Below, piece by piece: positions 51,167 through 58,947 of a stretch of DNA of 64,000 nucleotides (positions within the stretch are counted from its first letter, which is position 1; each line of letters starts with the position of its first letter). Location of the stretch: NCBI GenBank assembly GCA_017303655.1, contig JAFLCE010000006.1, positions 1-64,000 on the forward strand, in the 5' to 3' direction. The notes beneath the pieces were generated by a model. The model ran no database searches and was not told the DNA's origin. It worked only from the letters and a program-made list of their open reading frames with translations. The position numbers were made by a program, and so were the translations under genes. This DNA is from Anaerolineae bacterium (GTDB lineage: Bacteria > Chloroflexota > Anaerolineae > Anaerolineales > Villigracilaceae).

Positions 51167-52550
51167 CTTTCACGGCGCGGCGCATACAGTGACAGGCAGC
51201 CAGCATTTGCTGGAGATCAACGGCAAAAAACTTTTATTGGATTGCGGAATGTATCAGGGCAAGCGGGCGGAAGCCTATGCTCGGAATGTAAATTTTCATT
51301 ATGACCCTCAGGGCGTGGATGCAGTAATCTTGTCGCATGCACATATTGACCACGCGGGGAATTTGCCTAATTTAGTGAAGCAGGGCTATGAGGGCAATAT
51401 TTTTGTGACACATGCCACCAAGGATATTGCCAGTACCATGCTGGCGGATTCGGGTCATATTCAAGAATCAGATGCTGAGTATGTGAATAAGAAACGGGCG
51501 CAACGTGGTGAGGAACCGGTTGAGCCGCTGTATACAAAGGCAGATGCGGAAGAAGTTGCTGGCATGTTCACAGGCGTGGATTATGTAGAAGCCTTCGAGC
51601 CGATTCCCGGTGTGGTGGCGCGTTTTTATGAGGCGGGGCATATCCTCGGCTCTGCAGGTGTGTCGTTGCAGATCGAAGAAAAAGGCAGAAAGATCCATTT
51701 ATGGTTCTCTGGTGACATTGGTCGCTTTAACCTGCCTTTGCTGCGTGACCCGGTTCTGCCGACCCATGCGGATTATATGATCATGGAATGTACATATGGC
51801 GACAAGAGCCACAACGACCCGGCATTGGCATTCGATGAATTTCGGAAAGCGGTCAAGCGGACGATTGAGCGCAGCGGCAAAGTGATCGTGCCTGCTTTCG
51901 CGGTGGGACGTACCCAAGAGATCGTCTATCACTTGAACCAGATGATGTATGAAGGTGATGTGCCGCGCGTGCCAGTGTATGTGGATAGTCCGCTGGCGGT
52001 GAAGGCTTCGGATATTTTCAAGAATCATCTGGAATGTTTTGACGATGAGACCAAGGAATTTGTGCGCGATTCGCGTCACCCGGCGCTGGACTTCCCGATG
52101 TTGAATTATGTTCGTTCGGTGGATGAGTCGAAAGCCTTGAACGAGCGGACCGACCCGATGGTGATCATATCCGCTTCGGGTATGGCGGAAACCGGGCGGG
52201 TGGTGCATCACATCCGCAATAATGTTGAGAATCCGCGCAATACGATCTGTATCGTCTCGTGGCAAGCGCCAGAAACACTAGGACGCCGCTTGGCAGACCG
52301 TGAGCCTGAAGTGCGCATCTTTGGTGACATTTACAAGCGCAATTGTGAGGTGGTGACGATCGGCGGGTTATCTGGTCATGCTGGGCAAGACCTGCTCGTA
52401 AAGTATGCCACCGGTGTGAAGGCAAGTGTAAAGGATATTTATCTGGTCCACGGCGAAGAGAAGCAAGCCATGACCTTGAAAGAATTGCTCAAAGGGCAGG
52501 GCATGGACCGGGTGCATTACCCGGATATGCACGATAGTGTGGATATATAA
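51156..52550 (+). CDS. metallo-beta-lactamase/beta-CASP ribonuclease (CPSF-like)
   Basis: The 464-aa protein has the full set of motifs: LSHAHIDHAGNLP (HxHxDH, motif 2), GAAHTVTGSQHLL at the start, AGHILGSAGVSL (motif 3 His), SGDIGR (motif 4 Asp), the beta-CASP motifs ECTYGDKSH, PAFAVGRTQE and ISASGMAETG, and the final His GLSGHAGQ. Such enzymes are RNA endo/exonucleases of the CPSF73/YSH1 type. Coupled to rnd. Confidence 0.95.
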   Translation: MRINFHGAAHTVTGSQHLLEINGKKLLLDCGMYQGKRAEAYARNVNFHYDPQGVDAVILSHAHIDHAGNLPNLVKQGYEGNIFVTHATKDIASTMLADSGHIQESDAEYVNKKRAQRGEEPVEPLYTKADAEEVAGMFTGVDYVEAFEPIPGVVARFYEAGHILGSAGVSLQIEEKGRKIHLWFSGDIGRFNLPLLRDPVLPTHADYMIMECTYGDKSHNDPALAFDEFRKAVKRTIERSGKVIVPAFAVGRTQEIVYHLNQMMYEGDVPRVPVYVDSPLAVKASDIFKNHLECFDDETKEFVRDSRHPALDFPMLNYVRSVDESKALNERTDPMVIISASGMAETGRVVHHIRNNVENPRNTICIVSWQAPETLGRRLADREPEVRIFGDIYKRNCEVVTIGGLSGHAGQDLLVKYATGVKASVKDIYLVHGEEKQAMTLKELLKGQGMDRVHYPDMHDSVDI

Positions 52551-52553
52551 AGC

Positions 52554-52584
52554 AAAGAGGTCTTGGTTAAACCAAGACCTCTTT
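52554..52584. terminator. bidirectional terminator
   Basis: AAAGAGGTCTTGGTT / AACCAAGACCTCTTT, 15-bp arms around one A, between the convergent beta-CASP and SDR genes. Confidence 0.9.
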
Positions 52585-52595
52585 TTGTTGTGCGA

Positions 52596-53381
52596 CTAGT
52601 CAATCTGTGCGCCGCTGGTGGCGTTTGCCATGGTTGCGGTCATCCCTGAGGCGAGATCGCTTGCCAATAAGACAGCAGCGTTGGCGACTTGGGCTAAGGC
52701 TGTCACACGCCGCAATGGGATATTCTTTGCGAATTCTTCATGGACTTGTTCGAAGGTCAAGCCGTTGCGGTCTCCATATAATTGCCAAGCATCGCGCACA
52801 CCGGGTGCATCCGGCGAGCCGGGCGAACGGACCCAGCACACTCGCACTTGCTTTGGACCATTCTCAACCGCTAACTGTCTGAGATAGTGTTCCACGGCGG
52901 CACAAGCTACACCAAAGCCGCCCACACCAAATTGAGGCTCACGACCCGCATTGGCTGTGATTCCCAAGATGGTGCCGCCTGCATGCTGAGACATGTGTTT
53001 GGCGAGGGCTGTTCCCGTGTGGAACCATGTTGTAAGCCCTGCTTGAACTGGAGAGAAAAACTGCTCGAAGGGCATATCCGATAACACTTGCCCCTGAAAA
53101 TCGTCCCAGGAGACGGCATTGAACATCAAGGTCACTGGACCGAAGCGATCGGTCACTTCATCCAGATGGTTTGTTACTGCACTGCGATCCATTGCATCCA
53201 CTGGCAGCATCTCTGCCAAACCATCCCGGCTTCTAATGTCTTTCCATACTTCTTCAAGTGGACCTGGTCGCCTTGCTGCCAGAATAACCCTTGCGCCTTC
53301 TCGCGCAAATGCACGAGCGACCGCGCCTCCAACCGCCCCTGATGCTCCATAGACGATAGCAGTTCTTTCTTTAAGTAACAT
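52596..53381 (-). CDS. SDR-family protein with changed catalytic site
   Basis: The 261-aa protein has the SDR Rossmann start (IVYGASGAVGGAVARAFARE, AARRPGPLE) and GTILGITANAG. At the usual YxxxK position it reads GFGVACAAVEHY, so the catalytic Tyr and Lys are missing: it may be non-catalytic or use another mechanism. SD TAGGAG lies before the ATG. Second gene after a YrdB-like gene under an operator-bearing promoter. Confidence 0.85.
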   Translation of the reverse strand: MLLKERTAIVYGASGAVGGAVARAFAREGARVILAARRPGPLEEVWKDIRSRDGLAEMLPVDAMDRSAVTNHLDEVTDRFGPVTLMFNAVSWDDFQGQVLSDMPFEQFFSPVQAGLTTWFHTGTALAKHMSQHAGGTILGITANAGREPQFGVGGFGVACAAVEHYLRQLAVENGPKQVRVCWVRSPGSPDAPGVRDAWQLYGDRNGLTFEQVHEEFAKNIPLRRVTALAQVANAAVLLASDLASGMTATMANATSGAQID

Positions 53382-53437
53382 GGCTAAACACTCCTAATTT
53401 TTGATTCGCGTGCAGGTACAGCATATTCCAGCTGAGT

Positions 53438-53785
53438 TCATTCCCATTGTTTCCAGAGAAGGATAAGCACTCGATTCACAACGGCTATAGAGGCAAAAAT
53501 GATGGCTAACAGGGTGTGTTGTGTGTAATAGAGGAGTGTTGCTGCCAGCAAGAACAGAATCAGTGAAAGGAGATTGCCGCTTATGTTTCCCAACCGATTG
53601 GCTGCCCTTGGAGCAAGGAATAGTCCCCAAATGATGGCTGCCAGGATTGGCAGACCGATGCCGAGACTCCATTTTGCTAATGTGCTTTTGTCTCCATAAA
53701 ATCCCCAATATCCCAAGGAGGCAAGCATGGCGAGTTCGAGAAAAAACGAAAGCCCGGCATTAATGATCTTTAGAGTCTCAGTCAT
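53438..53785 (-). CDS. YrdB/DUF2568-family membrane protein
   Basis: A 115-aa protein with four helices and the family's polar loop FLAPRAANRLGN between helices. Function unknown. Its ATG overlaps the stop of a 16-codon leader ORF (ATGA). Downstream the SDR gene follows after 56 nt. Confidence 0.85.
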   Translation of the reverse strand: MTETLKIINAGLSFFLELAMLASLGYWGFYGDKSTLAKWSLGIGLPILAAIIWGLFLAPRAANRLGNISGNLLSLILFLLAATLLYYTQHTLLAIIFASIAVVNRVLILLWKQWE

Positions 53786-53832
53786 GCTACTCCACCTAAG
53801 GTATTAACTGATGAAGCGATTATTTTTCTCAT
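53782..53832 (-). CDS. 16-codon leader ORF coupled to the YrdB gene
   Basis: It encodes MRKIIASSVNTLGGVA and stops at the YrdB start. AGGA is 8 nt before the ATG. The peptide resembles the N-terminus of DHFR/RibD-like reductases (typical MRKIIxSxxxTLDGVM), so it may be the remnant of such a gene now used for translational coupling. Confidence 0.5.
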   Translation of the reverse strand: MRKIIASSVNTLGGVA

Positions 53833-53851
53833 GGTCATTTTCCTGCATGAG

Positions 53852-53880
53852 ATTTTAGAACGCGCGTTCTATTTTGTCAA
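53852..53880 (-). promoter_or_regulatory. sigma-70 promoter with operator in the spacer
   Basis: TTGACA (53880-53875), 17 nt, TAAAAT (53857-53852) on the minus strand. The 16-bp perfect palindrome TAGAACGCGCGTTCTA (53856-53871) fills the spacer: a TetR-type operator. No regulator gene is adjacent. Confidence 0.85.
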
Positions 53881-53939
53881 GGCAGAAATAAATTAAATTT
53901 CGAACCTGCCGGAGTCAGCCTATGCACCAAAGGGATGCG

Positions 53940-53985
53940 GACACCTGCCCCGTCACGTGGACTTGGCGAAGCCATCCCGCCAGAA
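53940..53985 (-). repeat. attC-like remnant, array end
   Basis: Contains CCCCGTCACGTGGACTTGG and GCGAAGCCATCCCGCCAGAA, the central part of the attC family below, but no core sites at either side. It follows the 54028 gene and marks the left edge of the array. Confidence 0.7.
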
Positions 53986-54027
53986 TAGCTTGTCACATCG
54001 GGTTTTCCTATTGGTTTTCAAGATGCT

Positions 54028-54522
54028 TCATGCTTCGATTTGGTTTATCAGTTGTTCTCCAATTTTGAAAAAGAGCGGAAGAAGACTCAGGAGAACAATA
54101 GAAACTACAAGAATGGAAAGTGCTAAATCTGGCAATTTGATATTACCAAATATAACTGATTGATATAGGATAATTGAGTTTACGGGAATTAGAAGAAATA
54201 AACCGGTGGCTAAACCTGGGGAATACTTACGCAAAATAATTGTTGAAACAAGGTGTGGAAAAAATATATTCAAGATCATGGCTCCAAGGAAACCGTGAAA
54301 AATATTTTTCCAGACCCATGATGAAGGAAAGGCAATGGCTAAAAAAGTTGATAGATATGCAAGAAGCGTTACAAAGATAGCTGCAAAATAAAAAACATTT
54401 GCTTCAACAGGCTTATGGAATTGCTTCGCATTCTCTGACCATTTTGGTAGCCAAATGGCTTCTTCCATATTGTGTAAGGTGATAGCAAGAGGAAAAAATA
54501 TCCATAGACTTACTGATACCAT
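54028..54522 (-). CDS. cassette gene: HXXEE-motif membrane protein
   Basis: A 164-aa protein with four to five helices. The first helix end carries ITLHNMEEAIWLPKW, the HxxEE motif, and a second His region is IFHGFLGAMILNIFFPHL. HXXEE proteins are of unknown enzyme-like function. SD AGGAG is 10 nt before the ATG. Leftmost cassette of the array, between attC remnants. A+T-rich. Confidence 0.8.
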   Translation of the reverse strand: MVSVSLWIFFPLAITLHNMEEAIWLPKWSENAKQFHKPVEANVFYFAAIFVTLLAYLSTFLAIAFPSSWVWKNIFHGFLGAMILNIFFPHLVSTIILRKYSPGLATGLFLLIPVNSIILYQSVIFGNIKLPDLALSILVVSIVLLSLLPLFFKIGEQLINQIEA

Positions 54523-54542
54523 TCTATTTTATCTCCTTTTTT

Positions 54543-54593
54543 CATGGACCCGCCCCGTCACGCGGACTTGGTGAAGCCATCCCGCCAGAAAAA
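54543..54593 (-). repeat. attC-like remnant (half site)
   Basis: The core-side half of the common attC type is present (CATGGACCCGCCCCGTCACG onward to CCAGAAAAA), but the GTTRRRY end is replaced by the SD region of the 54028 gene. It abuts a different attC-like site at 54594. Confidence 0.7.
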
Positions 54594-54714
54594 GCTCAAC
54601 GGAGATCCCTCTCCAAATACGACCTGTTTACTTTGAATCCCTTCCCACATTTAAATGTCGCATTTGGGGAGGGTGCCCGAAGGGCGGGTGGGGCAGGTGC
54701 ACGCTTTGTTGGGC
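54594..54714 (-). repeat. attC-like site of a second type
   Basis: On the minus strand it opens with GCCCAAC (RYYYAAC, 54714-54708) and closes with GTTGAGC (GTTRRRY, 54600-54594). Internal arms CCTCCCCAAAT and ATTTGGAGAGG pair with one mismatch. Its inside differs from the other copies. It follows the 54720 gene. Confidence 0.65.
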
Positions 54715-54719
54715 GCATT

Positions 54720-55310
54720 TTACGGATTCGTCACCTTTGAAAGAAATTCACCTACAATGATTTCATAAGTTACATCTTCTCTCACGCCATCTTTGTTCAC
54801 ATCTTCAAAAAAGATTTCCAGGTATGAGTTTTGCCAATCTTGTTCAGGTTGAGAAACAATGGTGTGATACAAGCCATCTCTACCTCTAATAAAATATGCC
54901 AACCATGCTCTTTCAACTTGACCTTGCTGATTTTTTATAACCCAACGATACCAATACGGGATAATTTGATTTAAGTTGGTGAAGTCGACAAATCCATTCT
55001 CGTCAAAGGTGAAAGGCTTATCTGGTTGGATGATAACTTGAAAATACCTTTCGTCTGGATCAGCAATTGGGAAAACTACATGAAAATACAGATTACATTC
55101 TGAAATAGGCTTATTTAGATCGCTTAGCCCAATTTGGTAACTTGAATTTATAGCGCATAATGGCTGAGGTGTCCCTATTTGCAAAGTCGGAGTGGGGAAA
55201 TCAACATCATCTAATAATTCATCGGGTGTGTTTGTTGCGGAAGTTGAATTACACCCAAGAGTAAAGAAACTCAAAGCCAAAATAAAGGAAAATAATTTAT
55301 TCAGATGCAC
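54720..55310 (-). CDS. cassette gene: lipoprotein
   Basis: The 196-aa protein has a lipobox (FFTLGC, Cys ~20), a Thr/Asn/Asp-rich spacer and a soluble domain with three Cys. No family recognised. GTG start at 55310 with AGGAG 9 nt before, 22 bp inside the cassette edge. The stop is 6 nt from the attC at 54714. Confidence 0.7.
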   Translation of the reverse strand: MHLNKLFSFILALSFFTLGCNSTSATNTPDELLDDVDFPTPTLQIGTPQPLCAINSSYQIGLSDLNKPISECNLYFHVVFPIADPDERYFQVIIQPDKPFTFDENGFVDFTNLNQIIPYWYRWVIKNQQGQVERAWLAYFIRGRDGLYHTIVSQPEQDWQNSYLEIFFEDVNKDGVREDVTYEIIVGEFLSKVTNP

Positions 55311-55332
55311 TTTGTTTTTCTCCTGACCCAGC

Positions 55333-55416
55333 GCCCAACGCTGTGCATGGACTCCGCCCCGTCACGCGGACTTGGCGAAGCCGTCCCGCCAGAAAAGGTA
55401 GGTAGTATCGTTATCG
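55333..55416 (-). repeat. attC site, short copy (84 bp)
   Basis: Core GTTGGGC (55339-55333) on the minus strand is perfect; the other end is CGATAAC (55416-55410). About 15 nt near the inverse core, present in other copies (ATCTTTGCTGTCCGCTTT), are missing. Confidence 0.8.
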
Positions 55417-55433
55417 GGCGAGGTTTTGAAAAA

Positions 55434-56099
55434 TTATACTTCTATCGGTAAATCAATATAACTTAAATCTTTGAGCCTTTTTAGAATAATTTCTGCATCC
55501 ATGCTTTTTATCAAACCAAAGATGCCAATTGTCTCTTTTTCGTATTGAAGTGAAATTGCGCCACTGCCCATGCCGCGAAAAAGTACTAACATTGGGCGAA
55601 TTTTATCTAACTTCTTGATTTCGATATTTTCAGGTAGTAAGACTTTGATTTTCAATAACGATGAAATAGGATATTTTTTGGCAAGACGAACAAACGGAAT
55701 TTGACGGGACCAAATTATTTGTTCTTTTGAAATCTCTATAGTTTCAGTTCCCAAAGTCCGCCACAATATTTCTTGTAAGACAAAAATACCAAATAAGAAT
55801 CCAAGAGCCACACCTATAATAAATGCACTTATAAACATTATCCAAATGATTGTTTCGATTATTTGCTCAAGATATGGCGGATTATAAATTATCTTGATTC
55901 CTTCTCTTGGTTCCGCATTCACCAATGCCATGAAGGAACGGCTAAATAAAATGATGAATTTTGTTTGAAAATAGCCCCATGCAATGAAAAGTAATATCCA
56001 AATTGGGAGTAAAACTTGTCCTGCTTGATTTCTTGCTTTAATTACGAAAGGGATATTTCCTTCAATCGTGTAACTTGATGACATTATTTTTATTCCCAT
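55434..56099 (-). CDS. cassette gene: membrane protein, hypothetical
   Basis: A 221-aa protein with two helices (~28-50 and ~75-110) and a C-terminal soluble domain with IEISKEQIIWSRQIPFVRLA and GAISLQYEKETIGIFGL, a pattern seen in small PH-like domains. Starts at 56099 or 56084 (MSSSYTIEG) are both possible; SD is poor. A+T-rich. Confidence 0.7.
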   Translation of the reverse strand: MGIKIMSSSYTIEGNIPFVIKARNQAGQVLLPIWILLFIAWGYFQTKFIILFSRSFMALVNAEPREGIKIIYNPPYLEQIIETIIWIMFISAFIIGVALGFLFGIFVLQEILWRTLGTETIEISKEQIIWSRQIPFVRLAKKYPISSLLKIKVLLPENIEIKKLDKIRPMLVLFRGMGSGAISLQYEKETIGIFGLIKSMDAEIILKRLKDLSYIDLPIEV

Positions 56100-56125
56100 T
56101 TATCTTCAAGATGTTATATCCAGCC

Positions 56126-56220
56126 GACCAACACTTTGGACCCCGCCCTATCACGCGGACTTGGCGAAGCCGTCCAGCCAAAAAAGTCAGGTAGTATCTT
56201 TGTTGTCCGCTTTGTTGGAC
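56126..56220 (-). repeat. attC site (95 bp)
   Basis: Inverse core GTCCAAC (56220-56214, minus) fits RYYYAAC exactly; the core side is GTTGGTC (56132-56126). The inside matches the common family (TCACGCGGACTTGGCGAAGC). Confidence 0.8.
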
Positions 56221-56248
56221 AACTGCTGGAATACCAGACTCGCTATTA

Positions 56249-56890
56249 TTATGACGATACATTGCTTAGAGCATTAGGTACGTTTTTTTCTTTTCGCATT
56301 ACTTCAGCTTTTTGTTTTAAATTTTGGAAAAAATCGGAATCAGTTATCTCCGCTACTTGTTTCTGTCTCTTAATGTGGTCAATCTCAATGCGCAACTCTA
56401 CAATTTCTGCCTTCAATTTATTTTCACGTTTTTGTATTATTTTTATAATTTGCTCGGCAAGAGTAAGTAGAAGGCTGCCCATAAATGTAGCTGTAACCGC
56501 TTGTACAAAATAAATTGACTCTACAATAGCAGGGTATTGTTGCATACCTGTTCGCACAGTAAATAAAGTACCAAGTGAGGTCGGGAAACTTGTTAGAAGG
56601 AAACATATAAGTCTTATAACTACCCATTTCCAAGAATTTTTCGCTTTATCGCGAATAAACCAACGTTCTATAGGATAAATCACTAAAAACGATGTTCCCA
56701 ACGACCCTGTGACGCCAAATATCAATAGACCCCAGAACGTACTTGCAAAAGGGGCATCTATCAGCAAACTGAGATAAGAGGCGCCTTCCCAACAAGTTGG
56801 AATACCTATTACCATGGCGACAATGAATCCAATTGTGATAAGACGTAAGGAAATATTTTCAGCAAAGCGAATGATAATTTTTTCAAGCAT
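56249..56890 (-). CDS. cassette gene: membrane protein with coiled-coil tail
   Basis: The 213-aa protein has four helices (~15-165) and a charged C-terminal helix (KRENKLKAEIVELRIEIDHI), probably coiled coil. Function unknown. AAGGAA precedes the ATG. About 100 bp separate it from the next attC, longer than in the other cassettes. Confidence 0.7.
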   Translation of the reverse strand: MLEKIIIRFAENISLRLITIGFIVAMVIGIPTCWEGASYLSLLIDAPFASTFWGLLIFGVTGSLGTSFLVIYPIERWFIRDKAKNSWKWVVIRLICFLLTSFPTSLGTLFTVRTGMQQYPAIVESIYFVQAVTATFMGSLLLTLAEQIIKIIQKRENKLKAEIVELRIEIDHIKRQKQVAEITDSDFFQNLKQKAEVMRKEKNVPNALSNVSS

Positions 56891-56991
56891 CGTTAATTCC
56901 TTTTTACGATGGTTTTATTATCTGCCATTATTGTTTATGGCTAAACCAATTATTGTGATCGCAAATCTTTACGATATTTTTTTCTTGGGTT

Positions 56992-57106
56992 GCCCAATGG
57001 TTTGCGGCTCGTCCCCGATAGGGGATACTTGCCCCGTCATGCGGACTTGACGAAGCTGTCCAGCCAGAAAAGTCAGGTAGTATCTTTGCTGTCCGCTTTG
57101 TTGGTA
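56992..57106 (-). repeat. attC site, extended copy (~115 bp)
   Basis: The core side is degenerate (ATTGGGC, 56998-56992). An extra stretch with CCCCGATAGGGG replaces the usual CATGGACTCCG part. The remainder follows the family to the inverse-core end (GTTGGTA, 57100-57106 on plus). Confidence 0.7.
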
Positions 57107-57108
57107 TT

Positions 57109-57936
57109 TTATCTTTTAGAGGACTCACCTATTTTAACCATATTCTGAATTCTGCTGCGTGTTTTTGCATTGCTTGCTCGTAATTCAAAAAGGAATGATC
57201 TGCGGACTTCAGCGAAAATATTCCACGAATCCGAGTCTGCAACCATGAGCGCGCCAAGAACTTTCATATCACTTAATGTGAGGGTGTAAGAGAGTTCATC
57301 ATCAGTAAGTAAAACCGCATTGCTCCATTCTTTCAATGTGGGTAATGATTGGTGAAGCAATACTGCTTTTAAAATGCGAGTTGCTGAACTGTCTTTCCCC
57401 CAGCATTTGTAGATGCCATCAATGATTTCCTTCAAAGAAGAATGGTCGTGAATCATTCTTTCGCCATCTGGACGTTGAGCAGACATCACCAGATTTGACC
57501 ATGTTTCTAAATCAGTTTCATTGATGTTCGGCAGAAGTTCAAAACCTAATTCGGGCATAATTCGCGCAACAACCGCTGCTGACCGAAAAGGATGGGCGGT
57601 ATCACTTCTCGCAAGATTTTTGTCTAAGTCATGCAAAACTGCTGCCCATTCGATTTCGATACAAGTTTGTTCGTCTGCTAGAGTGTATTCGGGCAAAATT
57701 AGACATAGAGAAAATACAAGTAAAGTATGAAGTGCTGTTTGCCCATCATGCAGAGTTGCAATTTTTCTCCATCCAGGGATAACCTTATCCATATCTTCAA
57801 TAAAACCTTCATCCAGAAGCGGATTTATTTTTTGAATTAATGACTCCCAATTAGAAAATTTCCCCGCCCGTAAGGCGAATGCAGTTTTTTGGGATAGATT
57901 CCAAAAGTTTGGAAGTTTTTCTCTGACTGTAAACAT
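57109..57936 (-). CDS. cassette gene: HD-domain-like protein
   Basis: The 275-aa protein has an HD-type motif (AAVLHDLDKNLARSDTAHPF) preceded by a helix with TLHDGQTALHTLLV, the order of His and HD ligands in phosphohydrolases. An HDHSS segment (~162) and LLHQSLP could supply further ligands. It may hydrolyse nucleotides or phosphoesters. SD AGGA. Stop is 3 nt from the attC. Confidence 0.7.
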   Translation of the reverse strand: MFTVREKLPNFWNLSQKTAFALRAGKFSNWESLIQKINPLLDEGFIEDMDKVIPGWRKIATLHDGQTALHTLLVFSLCLILPEYTLADEQTCIEIEWAAVLHDLDKNLARSDTAHPFRSAAVVARIMPELGFELLPNINETDLETWSNLVMSAQRPDGERMIHDHSSLKEIIDGIYKCWGKDSSATRILKAVLLHQSLPTLKEWSNAVLLTDDELSYTLTLSDMKVLGALMVADSDSWNIFAEVRRSFLFELRASNAKTRSRIQNMVKIGESSKR

Positions 57937-57963
57937 ACTTATCCTATGATTTGCAAGGAGAAT

Positions 57964-58062
57964 GCCCTACGCTTTGCATGGACTCCGCCCCATCACGCGG
58001 ACTTGGCGAAGCCATCACACCAGAAAAGTCAGGTAGTATCTTTGCTGTCCGCTTTGTTAGCC
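57964..58062 (-). repeat. attC site (99 bp)
   Basis: Inverse core GGCTAAC (58062-58056) and core GTAGGGC (57970-57964) on the minus strand; inside near-identical to the copy at 58826. The core has T to A at position 3 of GTT. Confidence 0.8.
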
Positions 58063-58067
58063 TGCGT

Positions 58068-58799
58068 TTATGGTTGCCCAAGTATAAATGAAGATAATAC
58101 AAATTTTTCATCTTGCGGTGTTCCATGATGCCTGTAAGAGTGCTCCACAAATCCAATGCCTTTGCAAAAAGTATCTATAGATGTATCTGGATTTGTGGCA
58201 GTTATGAATACATAACAATTATCTAATTCTCCATAAGGTGTTTTTACATTTTCAATCGGTTGGGCTAACATTTCATAGTCAAAACCAGAAAATGCTTTCC
58301 ACTTCATATTATCTTCAATAGGATATTGATAAATCTTCATGTTGCCTTCAAAAACCCCATCACCTGATACTGTGTATTCAAAACTCCTTGAACGCCTCCA
58401 AACTTGTTCTGGTGGAGTTGGTTCTAAATCTTCCTGTATCGTAAATATAACTATCCCGCCTTCTATGGCCCTTTTATCAATAACCTTTTCTGTGATGATC
58501 CCTTTCCAAGTAAGCAACTTCATATAATCGTTTGGATCTTGATAGGATATTTCAGCAGAATATTCCCAAGTTGTTCCTACAATAAGCGGAAAATCTGCAA
58601 GAATTAATGAAAGTGGTACTGGTGTTGTGGACGGTAAAGGTAAGGGCGTTTTAGATGCTTGAATTGCAGCTGTTGGTGCTTTCGTGTTAGTTGATGATGG
58701 AATAATAGTTGATTGGGGTGGGGTCTGAACATTTTGACTTGTTACAGTACAAGCAGACAGGACAATTATCAAAACTACAGAAGAAATAATAATACGCAT
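58068..58799 (-). CDS. cassette gene: lipoprotein
   Basis: A 243-aa protein with lipobox IVLSAC (Cys ~17), a Thr/Pro/Ser-rich spacer (~20-60) and a beta-rich domain (WEYSAEISYQDPNDYMKLLT, YGELDNCYVFITATNP, GIGFVEHSYRHHG). No known family. GGGAG lies 9 nt before the ATG. The spacer style matches lipoproteins of the host chromosome, so the cassette was probably assembled in related bacteria. Confidence 0.72.
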   Translation of the reverse strand: MRIIISSVVLIIVLSACTVTSQNVQTPPQSTIIPSSTNTKAPTAAIQASKTPLPLPSTTPVPLSLILADFPLIVGTTWEYSAEISYQDPNDYMKLLTWKGIITEKVIDKRAIEGGIVIFTIQEDLEPTPPEQVWRRSRSFEYTVSGDGVFEGNMKIYQYPIEDNMKWKAFSGFDYEMLAQPIENVKTPYGELDNCYVFITATNPDTSIDTFCKGIGFVEHSYRHHGTPQDEKFVLSSFILGQP

Positions 58800-58825
58800 T
58801 CTTTAAACTCCCATTGCGCGAACTA

Positions 58826-58924
58826 GCCCAACGCTTTGCATGGACTCCGCTCTGTCACGCGGACTTGGCGAAGCTGTCCAGCCAGAAAGGTCAGGTAGTA
58901 TCTTTGCTGTCCGCTTTGTTGGGA
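58826..58924 (-). repeat. attC site (99 bp), best core
   Basis: Core GTTGGGC (58832-58826) preceded by GCAAAGC on the minus strand is the textbook attC right end. The inverse core is TCCCAAC (58924-58918). Confidence 0.85.
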
Positions 58925-58947
58925 AATGTAAATAACCTTGACCTAAT

